A stretch of 64,000 nt of DNA from Reticulitermes speratus (GCA_021186555.1 JAJKFL010000011.1:6206501-6270500), one strand, 5' to 3'; counted from the stretch's first letter, positions 1-11,825 are shown. Numbers and translations: made by a program. The notes: generated by a model from the sequence alone, not told the origin.

Positions 1-55
1 TGCTATGAAGTGCTTTTCCAGTGGACTGTACACGGCTTGCCCGGAGTGGTTAGAT

Positions 56-75
56 GGGGGGGGGGGGGGGGGGGG
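56..75. repeat. Poly-G tract (20 nt)
   Basis: An uninterrupted run of about twenty G. Similar runs occur at 4466-4478, 40999-41017 and, as C, at 62096-62109. Tract length may be unreliable in the assembly. Confidence 0.9.
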
Positions 76-554
76 CGCCGGATGGTCCATGCACTTGCTC
101 TTCACCGCAAGTTCGGATAAGCATTCGTCTGTCCCCAGTAAGGTAAAGATACACCCCCACAGCTTTCATCTATACGTGCTTTTGTGTAGCATTTCAGTCC
201 GTCCCACGAGACTTAATAAGGCCAGTGGCCTCAAAATGTTTCTCACATACAGTACTACCAACCTCGTAATCAGTTTGGTCTAATTCTCTTCCGTTTTCTT
301 ATCTTATAAATTATTTGTAATATTGTCTCAGGTGCTGGAATAATGTCTCATAGGTAGGACGTACCTGGAGGAATATGACAGGACCTCCTTGCAGTCTGTT
401 TTGAGACAAAACCCAGACGTGAGCTTGGAGGAACTGACGAAGACCCAGAAAATGCTCAGTGAAGATAATCGGCTTCTAACTGCATCGCACCAGTTACGTC
501 TCAAATGCGCTGCGTCGTCTTTAATGAAGTATAAGTAGTGGATATACGATATTA

Positions 555-942
555 CAGTGTGTCCACAAAGTCTCTTCGGGGGTTTGAAAAATTGTGGCGC
601 ACTAACAAATTGAGCTAGCCACATGCGGTTTGCGGCAGATTACAGTGAAACTCTGGAAGTTTTTTACTGACCTCAGTAGACCTCGATGTGGGCTCCCTTG
701 GTAGCACGGAGAACGTCCAGACGATATTCGAGCTCTTGCCATGTTCTGTGGAGCATGTCCGCTGGAATAGCCGAGATCGCATTCCTGATACGGGTCTTCA
801 GGTCATCAAGTTATCTGTTGGCGGCAAAAAAAAAAAAACTTCCAGAGTTCACTGTAATCTGCCGCAAACCGCATGTTGCTAGGTCAATTGGTTTGCGCGC
901 CACAATTTTTCAAAACCCCGAAGGGACTTTGTGGACACACTG
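555..942. mobile_element. Tc1/mariner-type element with long inverted arms, TA target duplication
   Basis: The element starts CAGTGTGTCCAC and ends in the reverse complement, with TA on both sides (553-554 and 943-944). The arms are about 110 bp (555-665 and 832-942) and near-identical when inverted, so one strand folds into a long hairpin. The middle keeps the tail of a transposase frame on the minus strand (673-815). At 388 bp it is too short to be autonomous. TIR-ended elements with TA duplications are typical of the Tc1/mariner superfamily. Confidence 0.9.
673..815 (-). pseudogene. Tc1/mariner transposase C-terminal remnant
   Basis: On the minus strand this reads as the last ~45 residues of a transposase, including LKTRIRNAISAIPADML and WQELEYRLDVLRATKGAHIE before a stop. 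That is the usual C-terminal end, after the catalytic DDE/D domain, of an insect Tc1/mariner-like family. The DNA-binding domain and catalytic residues are absent. It is a relic inside the 555-942 element; the same protein end appears in the elements at 28.4 and 50.9 kb. Confidence 0.85.
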
Positions 943-944
943 TA

Positions 945-1612
945 TATGCGATTGAATTGTTACCTCGTTTCCTTACCGCACAGTGAAAGATAGACGTGCG
1001 ACGTTGTCGTCTCTGTACCACTGCGTCTGTGACCTTTCTCAGCTTTCAATAAAGTGACAGATTTTCGTGACGCTTTGTACTAATATAATGCTGCTAACAA
1101 TCACGGCCTTCTATGTACAGGCATATTATTTGAGTAACAACACACACCAGTTCTTCACTCAGACCCTTTCGCATTAATACAGGCAGTGTAGAGCTCGCCG
1201 CTATTACGATTTGCCGTGAGTCGATGTCCGCGCTTTTAAGTTTAATATATTGCAGCTAATATTATATTTTTATTCACCACAATTAAAAAAAGGTGTGTAA
1301 GTAGTTTCCTTCTTTTCGCAGACACGCATCACATCTAACAAACACAGTGTTACTTAAGCGAGTAGACAGGAAGTGAGTATTAAGAGTTGTCACATAAAAT
1401 AATGTTCCTATACTTCTGACCTACATGACTTAAATGGTATCAACATTTGACCTTCCTAACTTGGGAGGTGTATGAAATGTGAGGTTCTCGCAGCGGTGTT
1501 CATAAAGACTCAAGCCTTCAGTGACATTATCGCTTTTTAGTGGGCTGTTTGGTCCTGAACATAAAGGCGTTATGATCCTTTCGAAACGCCGGAAAATATT
1601 AATCAGCCTACG
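945..1612. other. Unassigned unique-looking DNA
   Basis: No long open frame, tandem repeat or recognised transposon end is visible in this AT-rich stretch between the Tc1-type element and the snapback element at 1624. Confidence 0.5.
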
Positions 1613-1623
1613 CTAAGTAACAT

Positions 1624-1884
1624 GCGTGATTTCAGGCTTTCGCCGCTGTGTAAATGAGATCTCCGCTCTTCAGGGATTTTACACAGCGTAGAATGGTAGT
1701 GTGTTACCGACGTTTCGGGACAACCTATCGGTCCCATCTTTAAGGGTCAAGCGGTATAAGAAAATGAAAAAGAAGGGTAAGACTGCTGGACCCTTGAATA
1801 TGGAACCGATAACTTGTACCAAAACGCCGGTAACACATTACCGTTCTACGTTGTGTAAAACCCCGGAAGAACGCAGATCTGACA
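1624..1884 (-). mobile_element. Group 2 snapback element with hammerhead-like motifs
   Basis: A 261 bp palindromic insertion flanked by a perfect 11 bp direct repeat, CTAAGTAACAT (1613-1623 and 1885-1895). The arms begin near AGATCTCCGCTC on the left and end GAACGCAGATCT on the right, and are related as inverted copies. The left end carries a tail, GTGATTTCAGGC, also found at the other end of the 28.9 kb copy, so this copy is in minus orientation. Each arm holds a motif resembling a hammerhead ribozyme (GAUGGGAC, hairpin, GUCCC, GAAAC on the minus strand near 1704-1752), but the conserved first box differs from consensus. No protein frame. Probably a non-autonomous retroelement. Confidence 0.8.
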
Positions 1885-2039
1885 CTAAGTAACATTTAGG
1901 ATAAATGAATCTAAATCTTAAGAGCTGTGGTAAAATTGGTCGTGATAAGGAGTGTGTGTGGTAACGTGCGCTGGACTTAAAGGTCTCAGGATAGTATCCA
2001 GTGGTGAGCCCTTGCGAATATGGTAAAGACATTTAGAGT

Positions 2040-2896
2040 TTCATGTAATCGCGGGGAAATTCTAGAGATTAGCGATACCTGAAGAAGATGTCTGCGTCAT
2101 GCAGTTCGCTTATTGCTTCATACGTAAAATGAAAGTGGTTAATCGAGGCCAATCACATAAGTTTTACAGCTTCGTATTGATTTTCAAACTGATATAAATT
2201 CATATTTATTGGTTTATTATTTTATAAGAACTGTACAAAGCGGTATTGTATAAAATTATATGTGTTTCATGTTTCGTTTCAGTTCCAGTAGTTATGTGTG
2301 ATTTATGTAACACGTGACTGTAAAGCGACGTTCTTTGTAACACAATTTTGATTTAAGCACTGAGCATTAATATAATGAATATGGGCTGAGGATCCGCTAG
2401 AAGACCGCCTTACCATATTTGGGGCCAAACACGATAACTTATTGTTAAGTGAATGCTTCAGGTGACATTTGAAGAAAAGTGTAATTGGACGACAGAACAC
2501 TGGCTGCAGTATCTTATGATCGTAAACCATTAAAAATAAAAATGGGAAACCTCATTAGGAAATTCAGTGAGCTGGGGGCATCACGATACCATTTCAATAC
2601 CCACACGAGATCCCCCGATGTCAATAATTTACCAAGTAGGCATAAAGCGAGCGTGACGCCGGTAAATTTCAATTTGCCAGAACCCACGCACCAGACAGTT
2701 TCATCGCGTCCAGGACTGCAGGGAGGGTAAAAGTGATATCCGTGCCGTAAGTCACACCAGCAGCATATTTCTGAGAACTCATTACTCGGTGCTTAGTGTT
2801 TTACTGGAGCTCGAGTGTCTCATTTGAATGATCGGCCAGAGAACTAATTGACTGATTGTTTAGAGGATTGACTGACAGAAAATAGAAAGCTCGAAG
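2040..2896. other. Unassigned DNA
   Basis: Contains only short open frames (the longest 81 codons at 2485-2730) with no recognised domain and no supporting context. I see no repeat ends until the hAT-type MITE at 2905. Confidence 0.45.
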
Positions 2897-2904
2897 AGTT
2901 AGAT

Positions 2905-3105
2905 CTCGGGTGTCAAACCGTCGGCCATCCAGATATTGTTATGCGGCCCTCGTCCACATTTGCAAAATTATGTTTATACTGTAGGGGATTGAAGGACAAG
3001 TCTTGCGGTTACTTATACCAGTTCTTGTGTTTTACTCGTGCGACCCGCGAATCTTCCCACAAAAACGGTTGTGGCCCTTTGTCAATAAAAGGTTGGACAC
3101 CCCTG
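2905..3105. mobile_element. hAT-type MITE
   Basis: A 201 bp element with imperfect terminal inverted repeats (CTCGGGTGTCAAACC at the left, GGTTGGACACCCCTG at the right). It is flanked by 8 bp repeats AGTTAGAT (2897-2904) and AGTTAGGT (3106-3113), matching at 7 of 8. An 8 bp duplication with ends close to CAGGGGTG is typical of hAT elements. No coding capacity, so it is a MITE. Confidence 0.85.
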
Positions 3106-3238
3106 AGTTAGGTACATGGCCGTACGCACATAATACGTAGGGACTGACTACTTTTGCGAATGTTTATTTGACCATAATTTTCTTGTATAAGGCCTGTTGA
3201 AATTTAAAAAAAGAAAAATTCACATTTACTGCAGTTGC

Positions 3239-3345
3239 GAGATCTGCGCTCTTTTGGGATTTTACGCTGCTTAGAATTATAGTTAAATTACCGACGTTTC
3301 GCGACAACCTATCGGTCTCATCTTCAAGGATCAAGGACAGTCAAC
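3239..3345 (-). mobile_element. Group 2 snapback fragment with hammerhead-like motif
   Basis: Begins GAGATCTGCGCTC and carries the same arm sequence as the 1.6 and 28.9 kb elements. On the minus strand it reads GAAGAUGAGACC, a loop, GGUUGUCGC, then GAAAC. Only one arm is present, so this is a truncated copy. No clear target duplication was found. Confidence 0.7.
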
Positions 3346-3554
3346 TACAGTTTCTTTAGACAACTCTCACATTTATCCACTGTTTTATATTGTGACTCCC
3401 TCAGGGAAACTTCGAAGCAGAATGTCAAAGAATACTTACACCGCGTGGAATTTTTTCCGTAAAATTAGATAACTCCGTACTGACAGTATTTTTCACATCT
3501 CATTATTGATAATATTTTGTAGTCCTATCCGTAACTACTAAGAACCCTTTTTTT

Positions 3555-3900
3555 TTTTTTTTTTTGCGAGTGGATTACAGCTCTCTCGCATCCTCTTCTC
3601 CAAATCTGTCTGTTTTGACATTGGTCATGTTCTAGACCCCTTCTATGCGTGTCCTTTTCGACTTGCTTCTTCCAATCTTCTGGGGGTCTACCTCTTTTTC
3701 GTTTACAGAGTGAGTGCCACTGAAGTATCTTCTTTGACCAGCGATGATCTCCCATTCTTCTAACATGCCCGTAAAACTTCAGTCTATTTTTCTATCGCAT
3801 TTTCTCCCCTATTCATTCTTCTCTTTATTTCTTCATTGGTGATGGTTTGCAGTCTTCATACTCTACAGCTCCTAAGAACTATGTTTGATAAATAAGGCCA
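3555..3900 (-). pseudogene. LINE 3' fragment (C-terminal of a non-LTR reverse transcriptase)
   Basis: The minus strand encodes RRMGDHRWSKKILQW and then KRKRGRPPEDWKKQVEKD, THRRGLEHDQCQNRQIWRR and a stop. The K/R-GRP-x-x-W pattern followed by a W-R near the end is common at the C-terminus of several insect LINE polyproteins. Upstream (toward 3900) the frame is TITNEEIKRRMNRGEN and then broken by a stop. A 5'-truncated, inactive copy. The plus-strand T-run at 3548-3566 corresponds to its A-rich 3' end. Confidence 0.75.
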
Positions 3901-4538
3901 TGGAGTAATAACGACAGATAAAAAGCTTTAGAATATTAATAATATATGCATCGTGAAAGAACAGTCTAAAATAATGGAAACAAGTATCTTTCCACATTAC
4001 CCGTAATTAAGATGTATCTTGCTGTGGCGCTGGTAATAAATTTGCTAATAACTTCGATGACATTTTAAAAAATGTAGGTCTATGTGTTGGAAATGATGTT
4101 TTAGTGCTCATTTTGTAAATCGTTAATGAAAGACATGCAGAGTGAATTAAGACACGCCTCATGAAACTGTTAATTAGCTGATTGGTAGGTGTGACATTTA
4201 AGCATGTAAATTGCGCGAGACATTCTGCAGAGAAACGCAGTGCAGTGTAATGGCCTGTAAAGGCCTCTTATCAGATTAACTAACATTATTATTAACACGT
4301 GTTATAGACGTATACCGAGGTACACTGAGCGAGGTTGGAGCTCTGGCTTCGTACGTGGGAGAATCTTGGTTCGAAGAGAGATTGACCTGACTGTTTTAAT
4401 GCCTTTCTTCACTTCTGGGGTTTACACAGAATCCTGTTGAATGGGTGCAGGCGGCGCTTTTATGGGGGGGGGGGGGGGCAAAGCAGCGCGGGGGCACAAA
4501 GCTGATCACTCACCATGTGGTGCCAAATTTGTTTGTGC

Positions 4539-4744
4539 TGATGGGCCCCGCAGTCTTGAGGCTTATTGTGCAACGCTGTGATGAAGATGATTAGTTTGGA
4601 GCACCGGTGGAATGAAATTGACAGGGGAAAACGGAAGTACTCGGGGAAAAACCTGTCCCAAATTCCACATAGACTGACCTGGGATCGAACCCGGGCCTCC
4701 GCGGTGAGAGGCCGGCGACTAACAGCCCGAGCCATGGCACGGCC
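4539..4744 (-). mobile_element. SINE family D (tRNA-derived), internally deleted
   Basis: Read on the minus strand it starts AGGCCGTGCCATGGCTCGGG, a tRNA-like A box, followed by a B box (GGGTTCGATCCCAGGTCAG) and the family body. It matches the fuller copy at 15612-15899 but lacks part of the body. A-box and B-box spacing indicates a Pol III promoter of tRNA origin. It ends immediately beside a fragment of another SINE at 4745. Confidence 0.8.
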
Positions 4745-4830
4745 TAGTGCCAAAGTTAAGAATGAATGGAGCTATACTCCCTCTTCCCATAGGACTTCAC
4801 AGTCTTCACAGGGACAACTTACCTTCAGGG
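4745..4830 (+). mobile_element. SINE family E, 3' fragment
   Basis: GTTAAGAATGAATGGAGCTA and the following bases match the 3' half of the family E copies at 5588-5872 and 58288-58520. The tRNA-like head is missing, so it is truncated at the junction with the family D element. Confidence 0.6.
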
Positions 4831-4919
4831 ACTTCAGAAAATATAGGATAGCGGCTCAAAGTAGACGGCCATCACTTGTTTCAATGTCTTATAATTTATT
4901 TTTCGCTAATCATTTAGCA

Positions 4920-5182
4920 GCCGATCCCGATGGCCGTGTGATCTAATGCGTGGGTCTGCGGCCGCTCGATTGCTAAGGTCGCGGGTTTGAATCCCGTTGA
5001 GGACATGGCTGTTCGTCTGGTGTTTGTTGTGTGTTGTGTAGGTAGGGGCCTCTGCGACGAGCCGATCACTCGTTCAGAGAACTTCTACCGGGTGTGTGTG
5101 TGTCTAATTGTGTGTGTTCTAGAAACCTCAAAAACTAGGTGCCCTAGGCCCGAGTTGGGCTGTTGCGCCACAGAAAACAAAC
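4920..5182 (+). mobile_element. SINE family B (tRNA-derived)
   Basis: Starts CCGATCCCGATGGCCGTGTG with an A box, and has a B box GGGTTTGAATCCCGTTGAGG. The body carries CTCTGCGACGAGCCGATCAC and ends near GGGCTGTTGCGCCACAGAAAA. Other copies are at 11829-12080 (minus) and 54634-54860 (plus). It shares its head and parts of the body with family A but differs in the 3' half. Confidence 0.85.
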
Positions 5183-5184
5183 AT

Positions 5185-5585
5185 GACCAAGTGATAGCAT
5201 CACTTAATAAACTAAAATACAATAGCATTGTACATCATGTATTCTATATTGAAAGTTTGTTACTAGCTGAAGTTCGGAAGCGATTCTGTGTGTGGATTTT
5301 ATTCCTTTTTCCTTCTTTTACATAGGATACAGAGTTAAATACAGAGCTTCATGTACTTATATATAGAGAGATAAATCCCGAATTCGTAAAATGTATGAAT
5401 AATAAAATAAATGAATAAAAAATTAATAATTATGAATGGCGATTAGGAAGGACTGAGAGGAAGAAGTAGTGGCCTATTTTATAAGTAAAATCTCTACACT
5501 TTTTAGGCCTAAAATCAGAAAACAATGTGACCTCTGGACGTCGGGTCTGCTTACCGAAATTCGAAGCTTAGAAACATGAAACAGG
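5185..5585. other. Unassigned AT-rich DNA
   Basis: Between two SINEs. Contains A-rich stretches with repeated AATAAA-like words near 5395-5425 but no gene or defined repeat that I can recognise. Confidence 0.45.
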
Positions 5586-5587
5586 AA

Positions 5588-5872
5588 CCGGGATAGCGTA
5601 GTTTATATAGTAACTAAACTAGAAAGTGGACACTCCGGGGTTCGAATCCCGGCAGGGGCAAGATTTTCTCTTCTACAAAACGTCCGAGCGGGCCCAGGAG
5701 CCCACCTAGTTTCCTACACAATGGGTCACGGGGTTCTTTCCTGGGAATAAATCGGCCCGGACGTGATGTTGACCACTTACCTCCATCCAGGGTAAATGTT
5801 AAGAATGACGGGAGCTATACCTCCACTCCCCATACATGCCTTCATGGCGTGCTCTCGGACAACTTTACTTTT
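5588..5872 (+). mobile_element. SINE family E (tRNA-derived), diverged
   Basis: A decayed tRNA-like head (CCGGGATAGCGTAG) is followed by a clear B box GGGGTTCGAATCCCGGCAGG. The body includes CCTACACAATGGGTCACGGG, GACGTGATGTTGACCACTTA and a 3' end CATGCCTTCATGGCGTGC. It matches the family E copies at 27716-28008 and 58288-58520. Confidence 0.8.
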
Positions 5873-5879
5873 ATTGCTT

Positions 5880-6520
5880 ATATTCTACTTAACAGAGATG
5901 CTAATAATTTCGTCCCATATCTCTGCCGTTCATAAAAATTGTGGTATTCCTTTATAGTCAAAATAACCTCTATGTTTATAGAGATTCACTAAACAACCCG
6001 CAAATAGATAACCGCTAAAAATAATGTCACATTCATGCTACAGAGATTACCTACCCCAGCGCATTTTATAGTGTCTTGATACGTATAATTTGTTCCTATA
6101 TACGTATACAACAATATCACTCACAGTGACAATTTAACGTAAGTAGACCTCAGAGGAAAGAGCTACATTGTTAGCACGGTACTGTCCATTGTTGTCGCTA
6201 GCACCCGCCCACAAGCAGGTATCGTCTCTGAAACAAGCCAATTCGGTATTTACTGCAGAGGAATAAAATAAGCTATAACTTGTCGTTCAGGAAGTGTCTG
6301 GCTTGGCCATAGTCGTCTAAGCTGTGTCAAGTACCTATGTTTCACCTGAGTCTTATTTCATGTTGCAAAACCACTCACACAGATTAACAAAGAATTTGAA
6401 CTACTTTGTATTAAGAATTTATTACTGCTGTCATAAATTTTAAAAAGCATATTGCTAAATCACATACAAAGCTAATGTTTCCAGGTGTGTAGGCATCGCG
6501 TATTTCATAATAAATATTGT
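5880..6520. other. Unassigned DNA
   Basis: No open frame, tandem array or transposon end recognised. Confidence 0.45.
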
Positions 6521-6535
6521 CTAAGGCTTTTATTA

Positions 6536-6962
6536 ATAATAATAATAATAATAACCATGGCTCAACAGCCCTATATGGGCCCGGGCCTCCTCTTTTCGAG
6601 GTTACTAAGTCGTGCGCATTCGTGGCAGTTGGTGACTGGTCAACTGGCCGCGCTTACTGTTCTATCGATCCTGATGTCAGGAGAGAAATTGGGGTTGAAT
6701 TTTGCTTACGAAATATTTCTATTCATAGACTTGGGCGAGAAATGGAGGCAATTTGGCTTACGCAACATTTTTATTCAGGCCCGTAAGGTTCTTTTACATG
6801 CCGTAAATCTACGACATGGGACCGACGGCTTTACTTCCCTCCGAAGGAAGTTGTGCTCCGGATTTTTATCACTCTTAAAAATCCATCGACCTCGGTCGGG
6901 ATCGAACCCGCGAACCTTGGGTCCAGTGGCGAGCACGCTAACCACTAGTCCACCGAGGACGA
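6536..6962 (-). mobile_element. SINE family F (tRNA-derived), full length
   Basis: On the minus strand it starts with a tRNA-like head (GTGGACTAGTGGTTAGCGTG, then GGTTCGATCCCGACCGAGG) and runs ~420 bp to an (AAT)n-type tail, seen as (AAT)n on the plus strand at 6536-6554. It is flanked by 15 bp repeats CTAAGGCTTTTATTA (6521-6535) and CTAAGGCTTTTGTTA (6963-6977). A 5'-truncated copy lies at 22833-23189. The open frames through it are incidental. Confidence 0.9.
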
Positions 6963-6979
6963 CTAAGGCTTTTGTTACA

Positions 6980-7545
6980 CACAGGAAAAGGTTTCACATT
7001 TATGAGAAGGTAAAAATATAACCTCCTCAACTGCAGTCATTTTCCATTTCGGATGATAATTATTATGATGATTCATTTATTTACAGTTTATTTAACGACG
7101 ATGCCATGAATTTATATTATGCAGCGTTAAATAATTAGATAATAGTAAATAATTGATTCTGGAGGACGTCGAAGAAGATGGTAGTGGCCGAATTTAAAGT
7201 ACAATCTGAGCATTTGCCCGGAAAACCTGAGGGAAATTTAGTAACTTCAGTGAGGTAACCTGTTTCCCGGCTGAGATACAAACCGGGCATCTCTCGAACA
7301 CAAACCGGAAGTTTTGCCGCTTTCCGCAAATTGCTGAGTAAAATAATAATAGTATTAAAAACAATAGGTTTCTTGCACATTTACATGACTCCTCGAAGAA
7401 GGTCAGTTCCAAATTCATGAAAATATTAAGGCGCGAAACTTATAAGCAAGCAGATTTGAACTGTAAATGCTATTAGAATGTTGATATAAATATTACTGCA
7501 ATATAGTCGTTCAATTATGCTGGTAAGAACAGCCTGAAAAATTAT
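6980..7545. other. Unassigned DNA
   Basis: Short overlapping frames only. This may include the 5' end of the mariner relic, but no terminal inverted repeat was identified. Confidence 0.4.
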
Positions 7546-7559
7546 TTTGTGTTTCCGTA

Positions 7560-8730
7560 CAACTTTTCTGGAAATTGGTACTGTATCGGTCAGTCCTTGA
7601 ATATTCTCGATCATTTCGTAGAAGAAGCAATGTTTCACTTGACAGATGGCAAAACTACAGTTGAATTTAGAAAGGCCAACACTTATGTGCTTTTGATGTA
7701 CCGTGAAGTGATCCAGTTCTTGGTCGATGAGGGTGAGAAGCCGGCTTGTATTGAAGAACGGTTACTCAGAGTGTATGGCGAAGCAACTGTGGACGTGAGT
7801 GCTGTTCGATGATGGGTAAGACGGGCTGCAGAAGTTGATACGTGAGGAGCAGAACTTCTTGACAGACCGCGCAGTGGTCGCCCTTACATTACAGCAATGC
7901 CTGAAAGAAACCTCCGGGTTGATACTCTGATAGCTGGTGACCGTCGCTGAGGAGTTGCGTGATGCTTTATTCTGTCGGTAAGTGAAGGCTGTGTAATGGC
8001 AATTGTTGAAGTGCTTAGCTGTTCCAAAGTTTGGGTGTCGCGGATGCTGAGGTGTGTATCAAATGTGCATGGAAAAAAATCACCACCGATCTTTGGCACC
8101 GATGCAGCCTTCGACGTGAGGACTTCCTGTCGCACATTGTCATGCTGGATGAAACCTGGGTGTACCACTTTAAACCCGAATCTAAGCCGCAATCGACTGA
8201 AAGTGCAAGGAAGAAGAAATTAGAGAGTGCGCTATCAGCAGGAAAAGGCGTTATTGAAGATTTTTGGGATGAGAAAAATGTTGTTAAGCAGTTATTGGGT
8301 GTGGGAGGACAGTGAACTCTGGCCTCTGGACTGAAGAACTAACAAATCTGAATTGTCGCCTTTGTCAAGTTCCTTCAGAGCTGTTGATCCTCCATGACAA
8401 TGCCAGGCGACAGGACATCAGTGCGCTCGGCTGAGGACGTCACAATTTCTGGAATGACAGTGTTTTACATACCATACAGTCCTCTCGTCCCACCATCACA
8501 TATTCACCTGTTTGGTGCGCTGAAAGGCAGGCTGCGAGGGCAACAAGACAAGACAGTGCTGAAGGCCTTGTGCCAGTGACTGCAGAGGTGGGAGACAAAG
8601 GCTTGCCGGGCAGGAATACGTGGTTCATGCTCTTGTTGGAAGGTGCAAGAAGACTAGAAAGAGATGAGACATTATTGAGGATAACCATGCCTTTAGTTTT
8701 GTTGCAGTGAGGTTCCGTAAAGTTTGTGCG
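7560..8730 (+). pseudogene. mariner-family transposase, decayed
   Basis: Pieces in shifting frames line up with a mariner transposase of the usual ~345 residues. The N-terminal helix-turn-helix region is YREVIQFLVDEGEKPACIEE followed by VYGEATVDVSAVR. Next come LDRPRSGRP, the linker VLSCSKVWVSRML, LDETWVYHFKPESKPQS (first catalytic Asp), LILHDNARRQ (second Asp) and YSPLVPPSHIHLFGALKGRL. In active mariners (DD34D) the last motif reads like SPDLAPSDYHLFG, and here the third catalytic Asp position is His. There are at least three in-frame stops between 7810 and 7960 and at least two frame changes. No terminal inverted repeats were found. An old, dead copy. Confidence 0.9.
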
Positions 8731-8759
8731 TCTCAATTTTAAACAGTATGAAATAAAAA

Positions 8760-9470
8760 AAATTGAAGAATTTCTTTCTAAGTAACCTGCCTACATTATT
8801 TGTTATTTAAGTTTATGATTTAGCAGCATTCACATTTTACAGCTGTAATTATAGGCCGACTCATAACAAGAATTTCATTACATTTACAATCTTGTGATTA
8901 CTCGTTAATGATTTCGCTTACCCTTCAAGACCCAAAGTTACGGTGCTGCTCCCCTTTGGAAGGGTGTTTGATTTTCCCTCCCCACTCCAGTACAGCGGTG
9001 TGGTAATATCTTTAATTCTTAATGTTGTAATGTAACTGGAACTGCCGTGCTTCAAGGAGACGTCATTGCATGATTACGCGAGGAATCTTGCGACGACAAC
9101 AGCAACAACAAAGAAATAACAACACCAAGAAACAACAAATAAACAACAACAAAGAAACAACAACAAGAGTAAGGTGGGTCAAGCGGCAACTTTTCTGGCT
9201 TGCTTAATAGAGATGCCCTGTTTGAACCTCGGCAGGACATATTCAAATGTCACTGAGAGTTTCGTAATTTTCAATACTCCCTGCAGGCAAACGCCAGGTT
9301 TGTGCCTTAACCTAGGTTAACCTGTGACTCTAGGCCTGCTGTTTACGAAAATAGAATTATTTTTACCATATTGCAACTACTTGATAATCATTTATCTGTT
9401 GCTGAACATCCGAATTTTGGGTTCGAAACGTTGTGCTCAAAACCACCCCCCCTTTCCCCTCCACACTGTA
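8760..9470. other. Unassigned DNA with a CAA-rich simple repeat
   Basis: Holds a degenerate (CAA)n stretch at about 9095-9168. Otherwise I see no gene or element. A pogo-like end begins near 9490. Confidence 0.45.
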
Positions 9471-9559
9471 AATGTACGCTCAGTCCTTAATACAGTGTAC
9501 TCTCTTTTATCCTTGCTGGGTTTATCCGGTCTGCGGATTATCCGTTCACGATCGTAAAT

Positions 9560-10705
9560 TGCTAATGACTAATGACGAAGGTGGGAAATAACGTGATTTA
9601 GCTCCGAGCGCTCGAAACAGATTTGTCAATACAAACAAAAATCACGAAATGTTTACATAAACAATAAGCCTATGCTATATCTGTGAACAGAATTTTCTTT
9701 TGAATCCGTCTTACTGTCTTGGTCACTGCAATAGGAAATCAATTTCTGTCGCATTTAAAATTGATTAGTCTTAAATCTGGCTGTTTCCAAAAATAAGAAT
9801 TTCGATTTCAAAATTCCAGTTACAGCTATTTACCTGCGTCGAAAATATGCAACTAAAAATATTCTAAAGTGGCTCAAAATTTTGGTACAATAATGAGTTT
9901 CTATAGGGTTAGGAAGCATCTATCGGATTGTGCTAATAAAAAAATGTATGCCTGTACCATTCCTGTTTCTTGAATAAGATTAAATTTTCCTTCTATAATG
10001 CATATCATATTTTGTTTAGTTACCGATAATGATGTCTACTCAGTATGAGATATTTACGTAGTGAATTAAGAAAGTGGTAATATATTTAGAAATACCAGTG
10101 CGATATTTATTATCCATGTGTCTCATGTTAGCAGGCCATAACACACACACATCACTTACTGAAAATTGTCACTAATTGCCTCGTACTTCTTCTTGTTGAA
10201 GTTTATGTGAAGGTGTTTTGAAAATTTAAAATTATTACAAATTTAGTGCTGTGTGTTTAGAAATAATGCTACAGATTTTGTATAATTTGTGACATGTTTG
10301 GCTTCATAAGAGCCTTATTTCTGTTTTAAGTGACATAACGAAATACTGAGTGGAAGTTATTCATTGCCCTTATCCACTTATTTGTGTTGCTGAATATAAA
10401 ACAAGCAGTATATAGTTGGACATTGAAACTGACAAATGCTTCTATTTGTGGGCGTAAACAGTTCTTGGTCGCGTCAACCTACACACTTTATTGTAGTTGT
10501 CTATGCAGTAAGTTTATACGGGCAAGATCGACTACAGGCACGCAGATCCGTTGTGACGAACCGGAGATAGCATTTGGATGTTTCCAGCAAAGAACGATAG
10601 TATTTCAAAGGCTACCAGACTGTGGACGCCTTCTCCCTCCTGTCAAGCATATGGCTGGACTTTGCGGATTACATGAAGACATCCAAAGTTAGAGTCGCCA
10701 CATAT
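9560..10705. other. Unassigned AT-rich DNA
   Basis: More than 1 kb with no recognisable element. The 102-codon frame at 10384-10692 has no identifiable domain and no context supporting expression. Confidence 0.4.
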
Positions 10706-10710
10706 TTCTT

Positions 10711-10865
10711 GGCCGTGCCGTGGTCCAGGCGGATAATGGTACTCATCTAAATGCGGAGGTCCGGGTTCGATCCCAGGCCAGTCCGTGTGAGAGGTTTGAG
10801 GAAAACAAAATGGCTCTGGGTTAGGTTTTTTTCCGAGCATTGCAGTTGTTCCCGGCAGTGTTATT
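10711..10865 (+). mobile_element. SINE family D, 3'-truncated
   Basis: GGCCGTGCCGTGGTCCAGGC (A-box region), then CCGGGTTCGATCCCAGGCCA (B box), then GTCCGTGTGAGAGGTTTGAG and GGTTTTTTTCCGAGCATTGC match the family D consensus seen at 15612-15899. The 3' third is missing. Confidence 0.8.
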
Positions 10866-10869
10866 ACAC

Positions 10870-11825
10870 TAATGTTCCATATGGATTTTCATTTACCACC
10901 GTTGCTATATAATCTTAGCAATAGAGTAATTCAAGTAAAACTTTAAACAAGACAGGCAATGTATGTGTGTATGTGACTTCTACCTCTTCCCAAAGATGAA
11001 GTCGGTGCTCAAAGGGACCCATTTTTTATCGGTAGAAAATGTGAAAGTAAAAACGACGGAGATCCTCAACAGTCTGACAGAAAATGACGTGCAGAATTGC
11101 TTTGAACGTTGGCAGCATCGTATGCAGCTGTGTGTTAACTAAGAAGGGAACTACTTTGAAGGCGATCGTAGTTAATTTGCTGAATTTGTCAAACAGAAAT
11201 AGTTACAGACACAGTCTCGTTTTTTTTGTGTCAGACCTCGTATGTATGTATGTATGTATGTCACATTTTGGCTCATTCGCGTGACCATTGTTGTCATAGA
11301 AATAAAACATAGCGTACTGTTTGTATTGTTGCCCTAGATATTTCGCTGCCAACGATATGAAACACGTGTAAAGTGTCCGAAATATTTTTTTCTCGGTTGT
11401 AAACAAATTTGGAGTTTCCTGCCAGATTTTTGTGAAAGTTCCCAATATCAGATTTCACGCAGATCTGTCCAGTGGGAGCCGCGCTGACAGACGGGCGGAC
11501 ATGACGAAGGTAAATAAATGCTTTTCGCTATTTATGCGAACGCGCCTGAAACTACCCGTTCCGATTATGGCAATTTCTGTCCCTAACATGCTGCAGACAG
11601 CACGGCAGGCCTTTTGACACCGCTAGCGGTATTCATACTTCTCAATATGACATGCCTAAAGGCCTTGTGCGCCACTCGGCTTCCTAATTATTACCGGTAA
11701 CACGGCATATCGAGGCAATGCAACCGGAGCATAAAGCTGATTTCCCGTCTCCTTACAGTTAGGAGGTCTGGAATGCATAGGGCTTTACTTGTGGATTTTA
11801 GCACATATATACCTTTACAGTTTAC
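10870..11825. other. Unassigned DNA with a short (GTAT)n run
   Basis: A (GTAT)n microsatellite lies at about 11239-11262. No gene or transposon recognised elsewhere. Confidence 0.4.

Noticed and set aside
9413-9440. Hammerhead-like word GGGTTCGAAACG
   Set aside because: No CUGANGA box or stem II upstream; chance match.
9490-9545. pogo/Tigger-like end (CAGTGTACTCTCTTTTATCC and GGATTATCCG)
   Set aside because: Only one end is visible and no partner or transposase was found, so no element could be defined.
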